Positions 1-5,249 of a stretch of DNA of 8,114 bases are shown here, in pieces. The position numbers and the translations under genes are program-made. Source of the DNA: Candidatus Limivicinus faecipullorum (GTDB taxonomy: Bacteria; Bacillota; Clostridia; Oscillospirales; Oscillospiraceae); the NCBI GenBank assembly GCA_018711755.1, contig DVHY01000038.1:1-8114 (forward strand). The letters are read 5' to 3'. Within the stretch, counting starts at the first letter, position 1, and every line of letters starts with the position of its first letter. The notes beneath the pieces are model-generated. The model searched no databases. It was not told where the DNA came from and saw only the letters and a list, made by a program, of their open reading frames with translations.

Positions 1-120
1 ATACAGCCAGTCGTAGTCCATGATTTTCTCAATCTTCCGCAGCAGATGGTCCTTCGGTACCAAGGCATCCAGGTCCGTTATGACTGGTTCTCTCCGTGAA
101 TCTTTTCTCCAGCTTTCCAT
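1..120 (-). CDS. IS1182-family transposase, N-terminal fragment (runs off the window)
   Basis: The minus strand from an ATG at 118-120 stays open to the window edge for 40 codons. It reads MESWRKD, then a segment ending LDALVPKDHLLRKIEKI, then MDYDWLY. The motif LDxLVPxDHLLRKI is the typical start of the DUF772-containing transposases of the IS1182/IS5-like group, which are DDE enzymes that move insertion sequences. Only the N-terminal domain is present here; the catalytic core would lie to the left of the window. A GGGGTG stretch 5-11 nt upstream of the ATG can act as a weak ribosome binding site, and a TATAAT box lies just upstream. The family call rests on remembered similarity of this short segment, so I am fairly but not fully sure. 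Whether the element is intact cannot be judged. Confidence 0.75.
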   Translation of the reverse strand, partial: MESWRKDSRREPVITDLDALVPKDHLLRKIEKIMDYDWLY

Positions 121-138
121 CTCTTCACCCCGGCCTCT

Positions 139-167
139 ATTATACCGTATTCACGGGCGCTTGGAAA
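139..167 (-). promoter_or_regulatory. Putative promoter of the transposase gene
   Basis: On the minus strand a perfect -10 box TATAAT (139-144) lies 17 bp downstream of TTTCCA (162-167), which matches four of six consensus -35 positions. Transcription would start near 132, leaving a very short leader before the ATG at 120. Confidence 0.5.
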
Positions 168-184
168 GTTTTTTGACAAGCTGA

Positions 185-220
185 GCAAGCCCCGGCGCTT
201 TTAAAAGCGCCGGGGCTTGC
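185..220. repeat. Perfect 36-bp palindrome, possible terminator or insertion target
   Basis: GCAAGCCCCGGCGCTTTT is followed directly by its exact reverse complement, with no spacer. In RNA this folds into a stem of about 16 bp closed by a UUAA loop. It lies 24 nt after the stop codon of the minus-strand hydrolase gene, where a terminator is expected, but neither strand has a U-tract directly after the stem. The half-sites resemble the arms of the canonical terminator at 4819-4848 placed in reverse order, with the A/T ends in the middle and the TTGC loop ends outside. It sits within about 20 bp of where the end of the transposase element should lie. Confidence 0.85.
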
Positions 221-243
221 TGTCTGCCTCTCTCACCGGTAGG

Positions 244-1569
244 TCAATCCCATTTGTCCTCATCTCCCGGGCGGAGGGTGACGAAGGTATAGATATCCGG
301 GTTGCAGGGCTGGGAGCGGTCGTTTACGGCCCAGTCCACTACGCCCATGCCCATGGCGTCCAGGGAGATGCGCACATGGTCGTCAAAGTAGCAGCCCACC
401 ATGGTGACCTTGTCGCCGGCGTTCACCATGCGGCATATGCCTTCCCGGTTCATGCCCACCCAGGGGCTCTCAAAGAGGTAGAAGTCCGTGCCCAGTTCGG
501 CCAGGGCCCGGCACTGTTCTTCACCGAGAAGCAGCCAGCTCTCCATCCAGTCGGAGCCTGCGTCCAGGGAGAGGACGCAGTCGGTCCTGAGGGCATGGTC
601 CTTCCAGGCGTAGTAGGCGAAATGCATGGCGGGGTAGGCGCCCAAGCTGGAGCCGGCAGTGACCACGTCCCGGGGAAACAGCCCGCACTCCGCCGCCGCC
701 CTGTCCAGTATCTCCACGGCCCGGCCCGTCTTTGCCTCCATGTCCTCCAGGCCGTTGCGGCGCATGAATACCGCCAGAGTGTTGGGGGAGGGGTTCATCA
801 TGTAATAGAGGAGATAGTCCACCGACATCTCCTCGTCCCGGCCGCCGGGGAAGTATATGAAAAAGCCTGTGCTGCTGTCCAGCACCTCCGGCACCACGAT
901 ATAGGCCTCGTCGCAGAGGTAGACATTCTCCAGCTTGTCGGGCATATAGCGCCTCTCCTCGGTCAGCAGCCTGCCGCCCTCCGGGGCGCCGACCCAGTCC
1001 AGCATCTTCCTGCACCTTTCGGCCAGGATATCGCTGCCTTTGTATGAGCCCAGCTTATCCAGTATCTCCAGGGCCCCGCTCAGGTCCGGCGCCTGGGCCC
1101 GCACTTTGGCCTGCTCCAGGAGCAGGGAGTTTATCTGCTCCAGGGCCTGGGTGCAATAGCTGTGGCTGCCCAGCTTGGTAAAGACGGAGCGGGCTGTCAG
1201 GAGCTTTTCCGTGTCCTGAGCTTCCAGAGCCTCCTGCCAGCCGCAGGCGATGAGGTAGTCGGCGGCGTCCCGGTATTGGGAAATGGAGGAAAACAGCTTG
1301 GCGGCTCCCGCCGTGTCGCCCTGCTGCAAAAGGCTCACTGCCTGCTGATAGCTCTCCTGAGACTCCAGGGCCCGGCTGTCTGCGGCGGCGGAATCGTCCC
1401 CCAGCCGCTCATATATTTCTGCGGCCTCCCCGTATCTGCCGCTGACGGCGAGGGACTGGGCCCTGCTGCGCAGCCCTCCCTCTATGCAGATACGGCATAT
1501 CTGCACCACCGAAACGGCAAATACCAGCGCAGCTATTATCCCTATGCAGATGGCCGCTTTTTCCTTCAT
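244..1569 (-). CDS. Membrane-anchored TPR-like protein with a C-terminal alpha/beta-hydrolase domain
   Basis: This 441-residue protein has one N-terminal hydrophobic helix (about residues 4-25, signal anchor), so the rest probably faces outside the membrane. Residues about 33-190 hold TPR-like units of the form A-x-x-L-x-x-x-G-x-Y-x-x-A, common in clostridial surface proteins. The last 220 residues look like an alpha/beta hydrolase. Strand FFIYFPGG is followed by a GSSLG nucleophile elbow (Ser308), an Asp in SLDAGSD (Asp336) and a His in DDHVR (His398), giving a plausible Ser-Asp-His triad for ester or peptide hydrolysis. The substrate is unknown. The frame is open up to a GTG at 1623, but I place the start at the ATG at 1567-1569, because GGAG (1578-1581) lies 8 nt before it and the promoter overlaps the longer reading. 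It has its own promoter downstream of mgtE. Confidence 0.8.
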   Translation of the reverse strand: MKEKAAICIGIIAALVFAVSVVQICRICIEGGLRSRAQSLAVSGRYGEAAEIYERLGDDSAAADSRALESQESYQQAVSLLQQGDTAGAAKLFSSISQYRDAADYLIACGWQEALEAQDTEKLLTARSVFTKLGSHSYCTQALEQINSLLLEQAKVRAQAPDLSGALEILDKLGSYKGSDILAERCRKMLDWVGAPEGGRLLTEERRYMPDKLENVYLCDEAYIVVPEVLDSSTGFFIYFPGGRDEEMSVDYLLYYMMNPSPNTLAVFMRRNGLEDMEAKTGRAVEILDRAAAECGLFPRDVVTAGSSLGAYPAMHFAYYAWKDHALRTDCVLSLDAGSDWMESWLLLGEEQCRALAELGTDFYLFESPWVGMNREGICRMVNAGDKVTMVGCYFDDHVRISLDAMGMGVVDWAVNDRSQPCNPDIYTFVTLRPGDEDKWD

Positions 1570-1605
1570 CTGAACTACTCCGTTTTCCTGAATGACTGCC
1601 CTGCC

Positions 1606-1634
1606 ATTATATTCCTTTTGCACCCCAGGTTCAA
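1606..1634 (-). promoter_or_regulatory. Promoter of the TPR/hydrolase gene
   Basis: TTGAAC (1629-1634) and a perfect TATAAT (1606-1611) on the minus strand are separated by exactly 17 bp, the optimal sigma-A spacing. The predicted start of transcription near 1599 leaves a leader of about 30 nt with GGAG at 1578-1581. The promoter lies in the 96-bp gap after mgtE, so the two genes need not be one operon. Between the mgtE stop and this promoter there are two T-runs on the minus strand but no convincing hairpin, so read-through from mgtE is possible. Confidence 0.65.
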
Positions 1635-1665
1635 TAAAAAAATCCCGAAAAAAGGCGTGGAAGGC

Positions 1666-3081
1666 TCACAGCCCCATAATGTTTATCAGCAGCAGCCAGG
1701 CCAGGCCGTAATAAGTCACCACGGCCACCAGGTCGTTGAGGGTGGTTATCAGAGGACCGGAGGCCACTGCCGGGTCCACATTCAGCTTTTTAAAGGCCAG
1801 GGGCACCACCGTGCCGGTGATGCTGGAGAGCAATATGGACAGGATAAGGGCCGCTCCGGTGCACATGGACACGGAGAAGGCCAGGGCTGCGGGCTGGCTC
1901 TTGAGCAGCAGGAGATACAGCCCGATAAAGACGAAGGACATCAGGCCGAGGATGAGTCCGTTGGCCAGGCCCACCCGGCTCTCCTTCAGCACCAGGAGGG
2001 CCTTCTCCCGGGCGCTGAGCTGTTCATCCATGAGCACCCGGATGGTGACGGCCAGAGACTGGGTCCCCACGTTGCCCGCCATATCTAGGATAAGGGACTG
2101 AAAGCTGATGATGAGCGTCAGATGGGCCACCACGCCCTCAAAGGCCCCCACCACGCTGGACACCACCAGGCCCAGACCCAGCAGGATGATGAGCCAGGGC
2201 AGACGTTTGCCCATGCTCTTTTTCAGTGGTTCCCGCAGGTCCTCCTGGGCGGAGAGGCCGGCCAGCTTGGCGTAATCTTCGCCCAGCTCGTCGTCTACCA
2301 GCTTGGTGATGTCCTGAGAGGTGAGTACGCCTCTCAGCTTGTTGTCCCCGTCCAGGACGGGGATGGAGTCCTCGGAGTAGTCCCGGAGCCGCTCGATGCA
2401 GTCCTCTATCTGCTCCTGCGCGTACACATAGGGGTAGGAGCTCTTGGTTATGGCGGAGAGCTCCGGGCCCTCCCTGGCGATTATCAGGTCCTTTAGGTCT
2501 ATGGCACCGGACAAGGCGCCGTCGGCGTCCACTACGTAGATGGTGGAAATGTTGTCTTTCTCCGCCGCCTGGTCGATCAGAGAGCGCATGGCCTGCCGGA
2601 TGCTCACCCCGGAGGGGATGCTCACATAATTGGTGCTCATGCGGCTGCCGATCTCGTCCTCGTCAAAAGAGCTGAGCAGCAGCAGCTCCCGCCGCCGCTC
2701 TTCATCCATCAGCTCCAGCAGGTCGCTGCGCTCCGTCCGGTCCAGCTCCCGGAGATAGTCCACCGCCGCCTGGGCGTCCATGTGCCCCAGAATGTCTATC
2801 CGCTTTCTTATGCCCAGCTCGGAGAGATACTCCTTTGTCATATCGGAGTATTCCAGTATCCCGGCCAGAGCCTCGCTGCCCAGAACGCTGTACAGCCGCC
2901 TTCTCTCCTCCCGGCTCATCAGCTCCAGGGCTTCGGCTATGTCGTTTTCATGGTAGCTCAGGAGCTTTTCGGCCATGAGCCTGGGCGTCAGGTCGCTGCG
3001 GACTATCCCCAGTATCTCGCCCTTGTAATCCGGGTGCAGGCCGGCCCCTGCGTTTACTCTGACAGCATTGATGTTCATCAT
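1666..3081 (-). CDS. mgtE: Magnesium transporter MgtE
   Basis: MgtE is a homodimeric Mg2+ channel of the cytoplasmic membrane, gated by intracellular Mg2+ through its cytosolic domains. The 471-residue length is normal for the family. Residues about 20-135 form the helical N domain, about 146-205 and 209-263 are the two CBS domains, and about 264-290 is the linker (plug) helix. Five membrane segments follow at roughly 294-314, 318-335, 368-393, 401-428 and 445-468. The family signature AGNVGTQS (335-342) and the motif DPAVASGPLITTLND (436-450) are present. Asp450 matches the pore aspartate that binds Mg2+ in characterised MgtE. The start is well supported: AAGGAGG (3091-3097) lies 9 nt before the ATG at 3079-3081, though the next codon is also ATG. 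It has a long structured leader and no gene partner in an obvious operon. Confidence 0.95.
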   Translation of the reverse strand: MMNINAVRVNAGAGLHPDYKGEILGIVRSDLTPRLMAEKLLSYHENDIAEALELMSREERRRLYSVLGSEALAGILEYSDMTKEYLSELGIRKRIDILGHMDAQAAVDYLRELDRTERSDLLELMDEERRRELLLLSSFDEDEIGSRMSTNYVSIPSGVSIRQAMRSLIDQAAEKDNISTIYVVDADGALSGAIDLKDLIIAREGPELSAITKSSYPYVYAQEQIEDCIERLRDYSEDSIPVLDGDNKLRGVLTSQDITKLVDDELGEDYAKLAGLSAQEDLREPLKKSMGKRLPWLIILLGLGLVVSSVVGAFEGVVAHLTLIISFQSLILDMAGNVGTQSLAVTIRVLMDEQLSAREKALLVLKESRVGLANGLILGLMSFVFIGLYLLLLKSQPAALAFSVSMCTGAALILSILLSSITGTVVPLAFKKLNVDPAVASGPLITTLNDLVAVVTYYGLAWLLLINIMGL

Positions 3082-3097
3082 TGTCCCTTACCTCCTT

Positions 3098-3404
3098 AAT
3101 GCATACTAAATGCCTGCGGCCAGGTTAAAGCCGCAGTCCCAGCAGGCAGAGACCGCCCGAAAATGGGCATAAAAATACCATTGTCCCGGCGGTCGCTCTA
3201 TGCTGGATTCAGTGCAGCCTGTAAAACGGACAATGGTTCCATATATATGCCGTGGGCAAAAACAGCTCAGACTCCCGTAGACCGGCGGCTGCGGGAGTTG
3301 CGACACGATATGGGTACCTTGTCCAGACTTCTACTGCCGCTGCTGCCGTCCATGTTCTCACCTCACATTGATCTCTTTGATTTCAGAAAGGCCGCAGACC
3401 TTTC
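3098..3404 (-). promoter_or_regulatory. Long structured 5' leader of mgtE, candidate cis-regulatory RNA
   Basis: About 300 nt separate the predicted promoter from the mgtE ribosome binding site. Read on the minus strand in order, it holds: hairpin GAAAGG/CCTTTC (3385-3403); a 28-codon ORF (3267-3353); stem ACTCCCG/CGGGAGT (3271-3298), followed 9 nt later by a T5 run; a 10-bp stem ACCATTGTCC/GGACAATGGT (3177-3237), followed by ATTTTTAT as in a terminator; stem GACCGCC/GGCGGTC (3151-3194), whose 5' arm lies inside the previous loop, so the two cannot form together except as a pseudoknot; and two overlapping stems, TGCCTGC/GCAGGCA (3111-3148) and CTGCGGC/GCCGCAG (3114-3136), which exclude each other 14-17 nt from the ribosome binding site. 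Such alternatives are what an attenuator or riboswitch would show. I could not match the conserved blocks of the M-box (ykoK) Mg2+ riboswitch usual before mgtE. Its regulatory function is inferred. Confidence 0.5.
3267..3353 (-). CDS. Possible 28-residue leader peptide upstream of mgtE
   Basis: An ATG at 3351-3353 (minus) is preceded by GAGGTGA with 7 nt from GAGG to the ATG, one of the best ribosome binding sites in the window. The ORF ends at TGA (3267-3269). The peptide starts MDGSSGSRSLDKVP and is rich in serine and arginine (8 Ser, 6 Arg), with a basic SRSRRS stretch near its end. Its last third encodes the 5' arm and the loop of the ACTCCCG/CGGGAGT stem, and the stop codon lies just past it, so ribosome position would affect the fold. 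Leader peptides control Mg2+ transporter genes in enteric bacteria (mgtL for mgtA), but this one has no similarity that I recognise. The good ribosome binding site could also be chance, with GAGGTGA being part of an RNA element. Confidence 0.4.
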   Translation of the reverse strand: MDGSSGSRSLDKVPISCRNSRSRRSTGV

Positions 3405-3412
3405 CAATGGTG

Positions 3413-3440
3413 ATTTTAGCATAGTTTGACGGACTGTTCA
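3413..3440 (-). promoter_or_regulatory. Putative mgtE promoter
   Basis: On the minus strand TGAACA (3435-3440, four of six) and TAAAAT (3413-3418, five of six) are 16 bp apart. Transcription would start near 3405, giving a leader of about 320 nt. No better-placed promoter is visible closer to mgtE, but this one is only moderate. Confidence 0.4.
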
Positions 3441-3476
3441 TGAAATAAGTATTAAGATTTTTATACAAAAAATATG

Positions 3477-3505
3477 TTGACACACGACATATGTCGTGAT
3501 ACGAT
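3477..3505 (+). promoter_or_regulatory. Promoter of the padR-DUF2812 operon with palindromic operator in the spacer
   Basis: A perfect -35 box TTGACA (3477-3482) is followed after 17 bp by TACGAT (3500-3505, four of six). The spacer is filled by the perfect 16-bp palindrome CACGACATATGTCGTG (3483-3498). A repressor bound there would block RNA polymerase. PadR proteins usually bind dyads near their own promoter, so autorepression is the likely role. Confidence 0.75.
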
Positions 3506-3510
3506 AGTGT

Positions 3511-3538
3511 TGTCAATCGATATAGTCGAGTATCGACA
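3511..3538. promoter_or_regulatory. Second PadR-type dyad in the operon leader
   Basis: ATCGATA (3516-3522) and TATCGAC (3531-3537) form an imperfect inverted repeat with 8 bp between, enclosed by TGTC (3511-3514) and GACA (3535-3538). It lies at the predicted transcription start, directly before the ribosome binding site. The CGATA/CGACATA repeats resemble the upstream palindrome, so it is probably a second binding site for the same repressor. Confidence 0.5.
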
Positions 3539-3553
3539 TAGGAGGGGGAGGAA

Positions 3554-3871
3554 ATTAAAAAGCTCGAACCCATGTCCGAGAGCTATTATTACATCCTGCT
3601 GTGTTTGTCCAAAGGCCCCAACCACGGCTACGGTATCATGCGCATGGCGGCCCAGCTCTCCGGCGGGGAAGTGAGGATAGGCTCCGGCACAATGTATGGG
3701 GCGACGGAGAATATGCTGAAAAAGGGCTGGATCAGGGAGACGGTCTCCCGTGAGCCCGGAGAGGAGAGGCGGCGCTTATACTGTATCACAGAGGAGGGCC
3801 GGGAGGCCCTGCTGGGAGAGATAGAGCGGCTGAAAAAAATGCTGGCGGTGGCCGGGGAGGTAATAGAATGA
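3554..3871 (+). CDS. PadR-family transcriptional repressor, probable ATT start
   Basis: This small winged-helix repressor is 105 residues from ATT, or 99 from the ATG at 3572. It carries the PadR hallmarks YYILLCL-x5-NHGYGIM in the first helices, then GTMYGATENMLKKGWI and ERRRLYCITEEGREAL for the recognition helix and wing, and a C-terminal helix for dimerisation. The ATG at 3572 has no ribosome binding site at a workable distance: AGGAGG (3540-3545) is 26 nt away and GGGAGG 20 nt. The in-frame ATT at 3554 is exactly 8 nt after AGGAGG and adds the residues KKLEP before MSES, similar to the N-termini I recall for relatives (KLEP followed by T/S-E). No ATG, GTG or TTG lies between in frame. The gene overlaps the next by 4 nt (ATGA), so the two are translationally coupled, and it probably represses its own promoter. 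Confidence 0.85.
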   Translation: MKKLEPMSESYYYILLCLSKGPNHGYGIMRMAAQLSGGEVRIGSGTMYGATENMLKKGWIRETVSREPGEERRRLYCITEEGREALLGEIERLKKMLAVAGEVIE

Positions 3872-4806
3872 GCAGAAAATACAAGACCGAGTTCAGGGCT
3901 TATTTCGCCTGGGATTATGAGCAGGAGCTGGAAGAACTGGACCGCATGTCTCAGCAGGGCTGGCAGCTGGTAAAAGGCGGCTGTTTCCACAGCCGTTTCG
4001 TGAAAAACGAAGAGCTGCGCTACCGCTATCAGCTGGACTACCGGCCTGATGTGGAGGACATGGGCCGTTATCTGGAAACCTTCCGGGAGCAGGGCTGGGA
4101 GTATGTGAACAGTACCTACAACGGCTGGCGCTATTTCAGAAAAATCTATGACCCGACTTTGCCGGAGGAGGAATACCAGATATTTACCGACCGCTCATCT
4201 CTGGGGGAGATGACCCGGCGTTTAAGAAAGTTGGCCCTGGTGCTGATGTCTGTGGCCCTGCTGATGGCGGCGGTGGAGGGAGTGCTGCTGGTGATGAAGC
4301 CCAGGCTGCCTCAGCTGATAATGACCGGGACCCTGCTTTTCGAGGGGCTGGTGATAGCCTGGGGAGTGGGACTCATGGATGACCCAGAGAAGCGCCGGGG
4401 CAGGGCAAAGAGCGGCTATATAATATGGGTGTTTTTCCTGGCCCTGGTGCTGGGCTCCGGCAGCAGCATCTATCTTATGGAGCAGCGATACAGTTCCGGG
4501 GTGATGTACCTGGGCGGCATCGGCGACGGTTCCGCCACAGTGGAGCACTGGGGTGAGTTTGACATAGCCTACAAGGACAACTACTATCTCAGCGCCGAGA
4601 TAAGCGCCCAGTCCCCGCTGACCTTGAGTCTGGTCCGGGAGGACACAGGTGAGACAGTGTATACCCAGGAGCTGGAGACGGCAGGGGAGGAGCTGCCCTA
4701 TATTGTGCTGGAGGATGAGAAGGTGAAGTTGAGGCGGGGGAGTTACAGGATATACCTGTCCGACTATTACGGAGAGACTCTGGCAGTGAACTGGAGCATT
4801 GAATGA
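3868..4806 (+). CDS. DUF2812 membrane protein, partner of PadR
   Basis: The 312-residue protein starts with a DUF2812 domain (about 5-105), recognisable by the WDYEQELEELDRMSQQGWQLV and REQGWEYVNSTYNGWRYFRK blocks. Three membrane helices follow (about 121-143, 148-169, 183-203). The last 105 residues (about 205-312) are predicted to be beta-rich and, with an odd number of helices after a cytosolic N-terminus, outside the membrane. DUF2812 genes stand next to padR in many Firmicutes and are thought to act with PadR in envelope-stress sensing; the mechanism is not established. The C-terminal part (for example LTLSLVREDTGETVYTQEL and RRGSYRIYLSDYYG) is of a kind not found in the shortest family members. 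Its ATG overlaps the padR stop. A strong terminator follows 12 nt after its stop codon. Confidence 0.9.
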   Translation: MSRKYKTEFRAYFAWDYEQELEELDRMSQQGWQLVKGGCFHSRFVKNEELRYRYQLDYRPDVEDMGRYLETFREQGWEYVNSTYNGWRYFRKIYDPTLPEEEYQIFTDRSSLGEMTRRLRKLALVLMSVALLMAAVEGVLLVMKPRLPQLIMTGTLLFEGLVIAWGVGLMDDPEKRRGRAKSGYIIWVFFLALVLGSGSSIYLMEQRYSSGVMYLGGIGDGSATVEHWGEFDIAYKDNYYLSAEISAQSPLTLSLVREDTGETVYTQELETAGEELPYIVLEDEKVKLRRGSYRIYLSDYYGETLAVNWSIE

Positions 4807-4818
4807 GATGATGAGATG

Positions 4819-4849
4819 AAAAGAGCGGGGCTTGCGCCCCGCTCTTTTT
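4819..4849. terminator. Bidirectional intrinsic terminator
   Basis: GAGCGGGGC (4823-4831), loop TTGC, and GCCCCGCTC (4836-4844) form a perfect 9-bp GC-rich stem, extended by AAAA before and TTTTT after. The A/T symmetry lets it work for the DUF2812 gene on the plus strand and for the convergent small gene (stop at 4870) on the minus strand. Confidence 0.95.
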
Positions 4850-4869
4850 AAATGTATTGCATTTTGATT

Positions 4870-5082
4870 TCAGGCTCCGGCGGCGTCTCCGCTACCGGCA
4901 GCGGAGAGAGAGCCTACCGCTTCGGCTGACCGCTCAAAAACCAATGTGGCAGCAGAAGATGGGGCGAGAGTAAAAGACATGAGCTGATAGCCGTCCTGCC
5001 CCATGATACTTATCAGCTTTCCTACCTCCGCGGCAGTGTCCCCGGACTGGGGAAAAAACTTGATGATTCGCCTTTTGTCCAT
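4870..5082 (-). CDS. Small DUF4177-like protein
   Basis: A 70-residue protein from the ATG at 5080-5082, preceded by GGGAG (5091-5095) at 8 nt. An in-frame TTG at 5097 would add five residues but overlaps the ribosome binding site, so I rejected it. The core (KRRIIKFFPQS, then VGKLISIMGQDGYQLMSFTLAP, then AATLVFER) has the beta-alpha-beta-beta pattern and the G-x-x-G-(Y/W)-x-L motif of DUF4177-type proteins, whose role is unknown. The last 18 residues are low in complexity (Ala, Gly, Ser) and probably disordered. No signal peptide or membrane segment is seen. It has its own promoter and shares the bidirectional terminator with the DUF2812 gene. Confidence 0.7.
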   Translation of the reverse strand: MDKRRIIKFFPQSGDTAAEVGKLISIMGQDGYQLMSFTLAPSSAATLVFERSAEAVGSLSAAGSGDAAGA

Positions 5083-5105
5083 ATTCAAGGCTCCCAAATC
5101 TGGAT

Positions 5106-5141
5106 TAAGTGCTGAGGGAACCTAGCCGGACCCTGCACCTT
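5106..5141 (-). other. Hairpin in the leader of the DUF4177-like gene
   Basis: On the minus strand GTGCAGGG pairs with CCCT-CA-GCAC, giving an 8-bp stem with a two-base bulge and a 12-nt loop. It lies between the promoter and the ribosome binding site. It may be a stability element; nothing more can be said. Confidence 0.35.
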
Positions 5142-5149
5142 TTATTTAA

Positions 5150-5178
5150 ATTATAGATGTGGGAAATCACATTTTCTA
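5150..5178 (-). promoter_or_regulatory. Promoter of the DUF4177-like gene with a TGTG-N6-CACA dyad in the spacer
   Basis: A perfect TATAAT (5150-5155) lies 17 bp after TAGAAA (5173-5178, four of six) on the minus strand. The spacer holds the inverted repeat ATGTG-GGAAAT-CACAT (5156-5171), which has the TGTG-N6-CACA form bound by CRP/FNR-type regulators. Regulator identity is speculative. Confidence 0.55.
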
Positions 5179-5213
5179 TCGAGTAATTATCAAATCTATG
5201 TAAAGCGGACAGA

Positions 5214-5249
5214 ACAAAAAGAAAAGACGGCTCAGTTTTGAGCCGCCTT
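5214..5249 (-). terminator. Intrinsic terminator of the gntR gene, overlapping its stop codon
   Basis: AAGGCGGCTCA and TGAGCCGTCTT (minus strand) pair into an 11-bp stem with one G-U pair and an AAAC loop (5224-5249), followed by TTTTCTTTTT-like sequence (5214-5223). The gntR stop TGA (5232-5234) is the first triplet of the 3' arm, so the last codons of gntR form the 5' arm and loop. Confidence 0.9.

Noticed and set aside
217..1047. Long open frame of 276 codons on the plus strand
   Set aside because: It lies wholly opposite the TPR/hydrolase gene; its composition (His, Val, Gly, Ala rich) is the usual shadow of GC-rich coding sequence, and it has no ribosome binding site.
1570..1623. GTG start of the TPR/hydrolase gene, 18 codons upstream
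   Set aside because: The -10 box and the likely transcription start fall inside this stretch, and the ATG at 1569 has a well-placed GGAG.
3098..3404. M-box (ykoK) magnesium riboswitch in the mgtE leader
   Set aside because: Position and gene context fit and an AGGTGAG string is present, but the other conserved blocks (GCTCCT, CTGCTGCCC, GCAGCTGG, the AAAGCTC end) are not found, so I do not name it.
3163..3429. Plus-strand frame of 88 codons and minus-strand frames at 3106-3306 and 3358-3573 in the mgtE-padR gap
   Set aside because: None has a ribosome binding site or recognisable protein features, and they cross promoters and hairpins that explain the region better.
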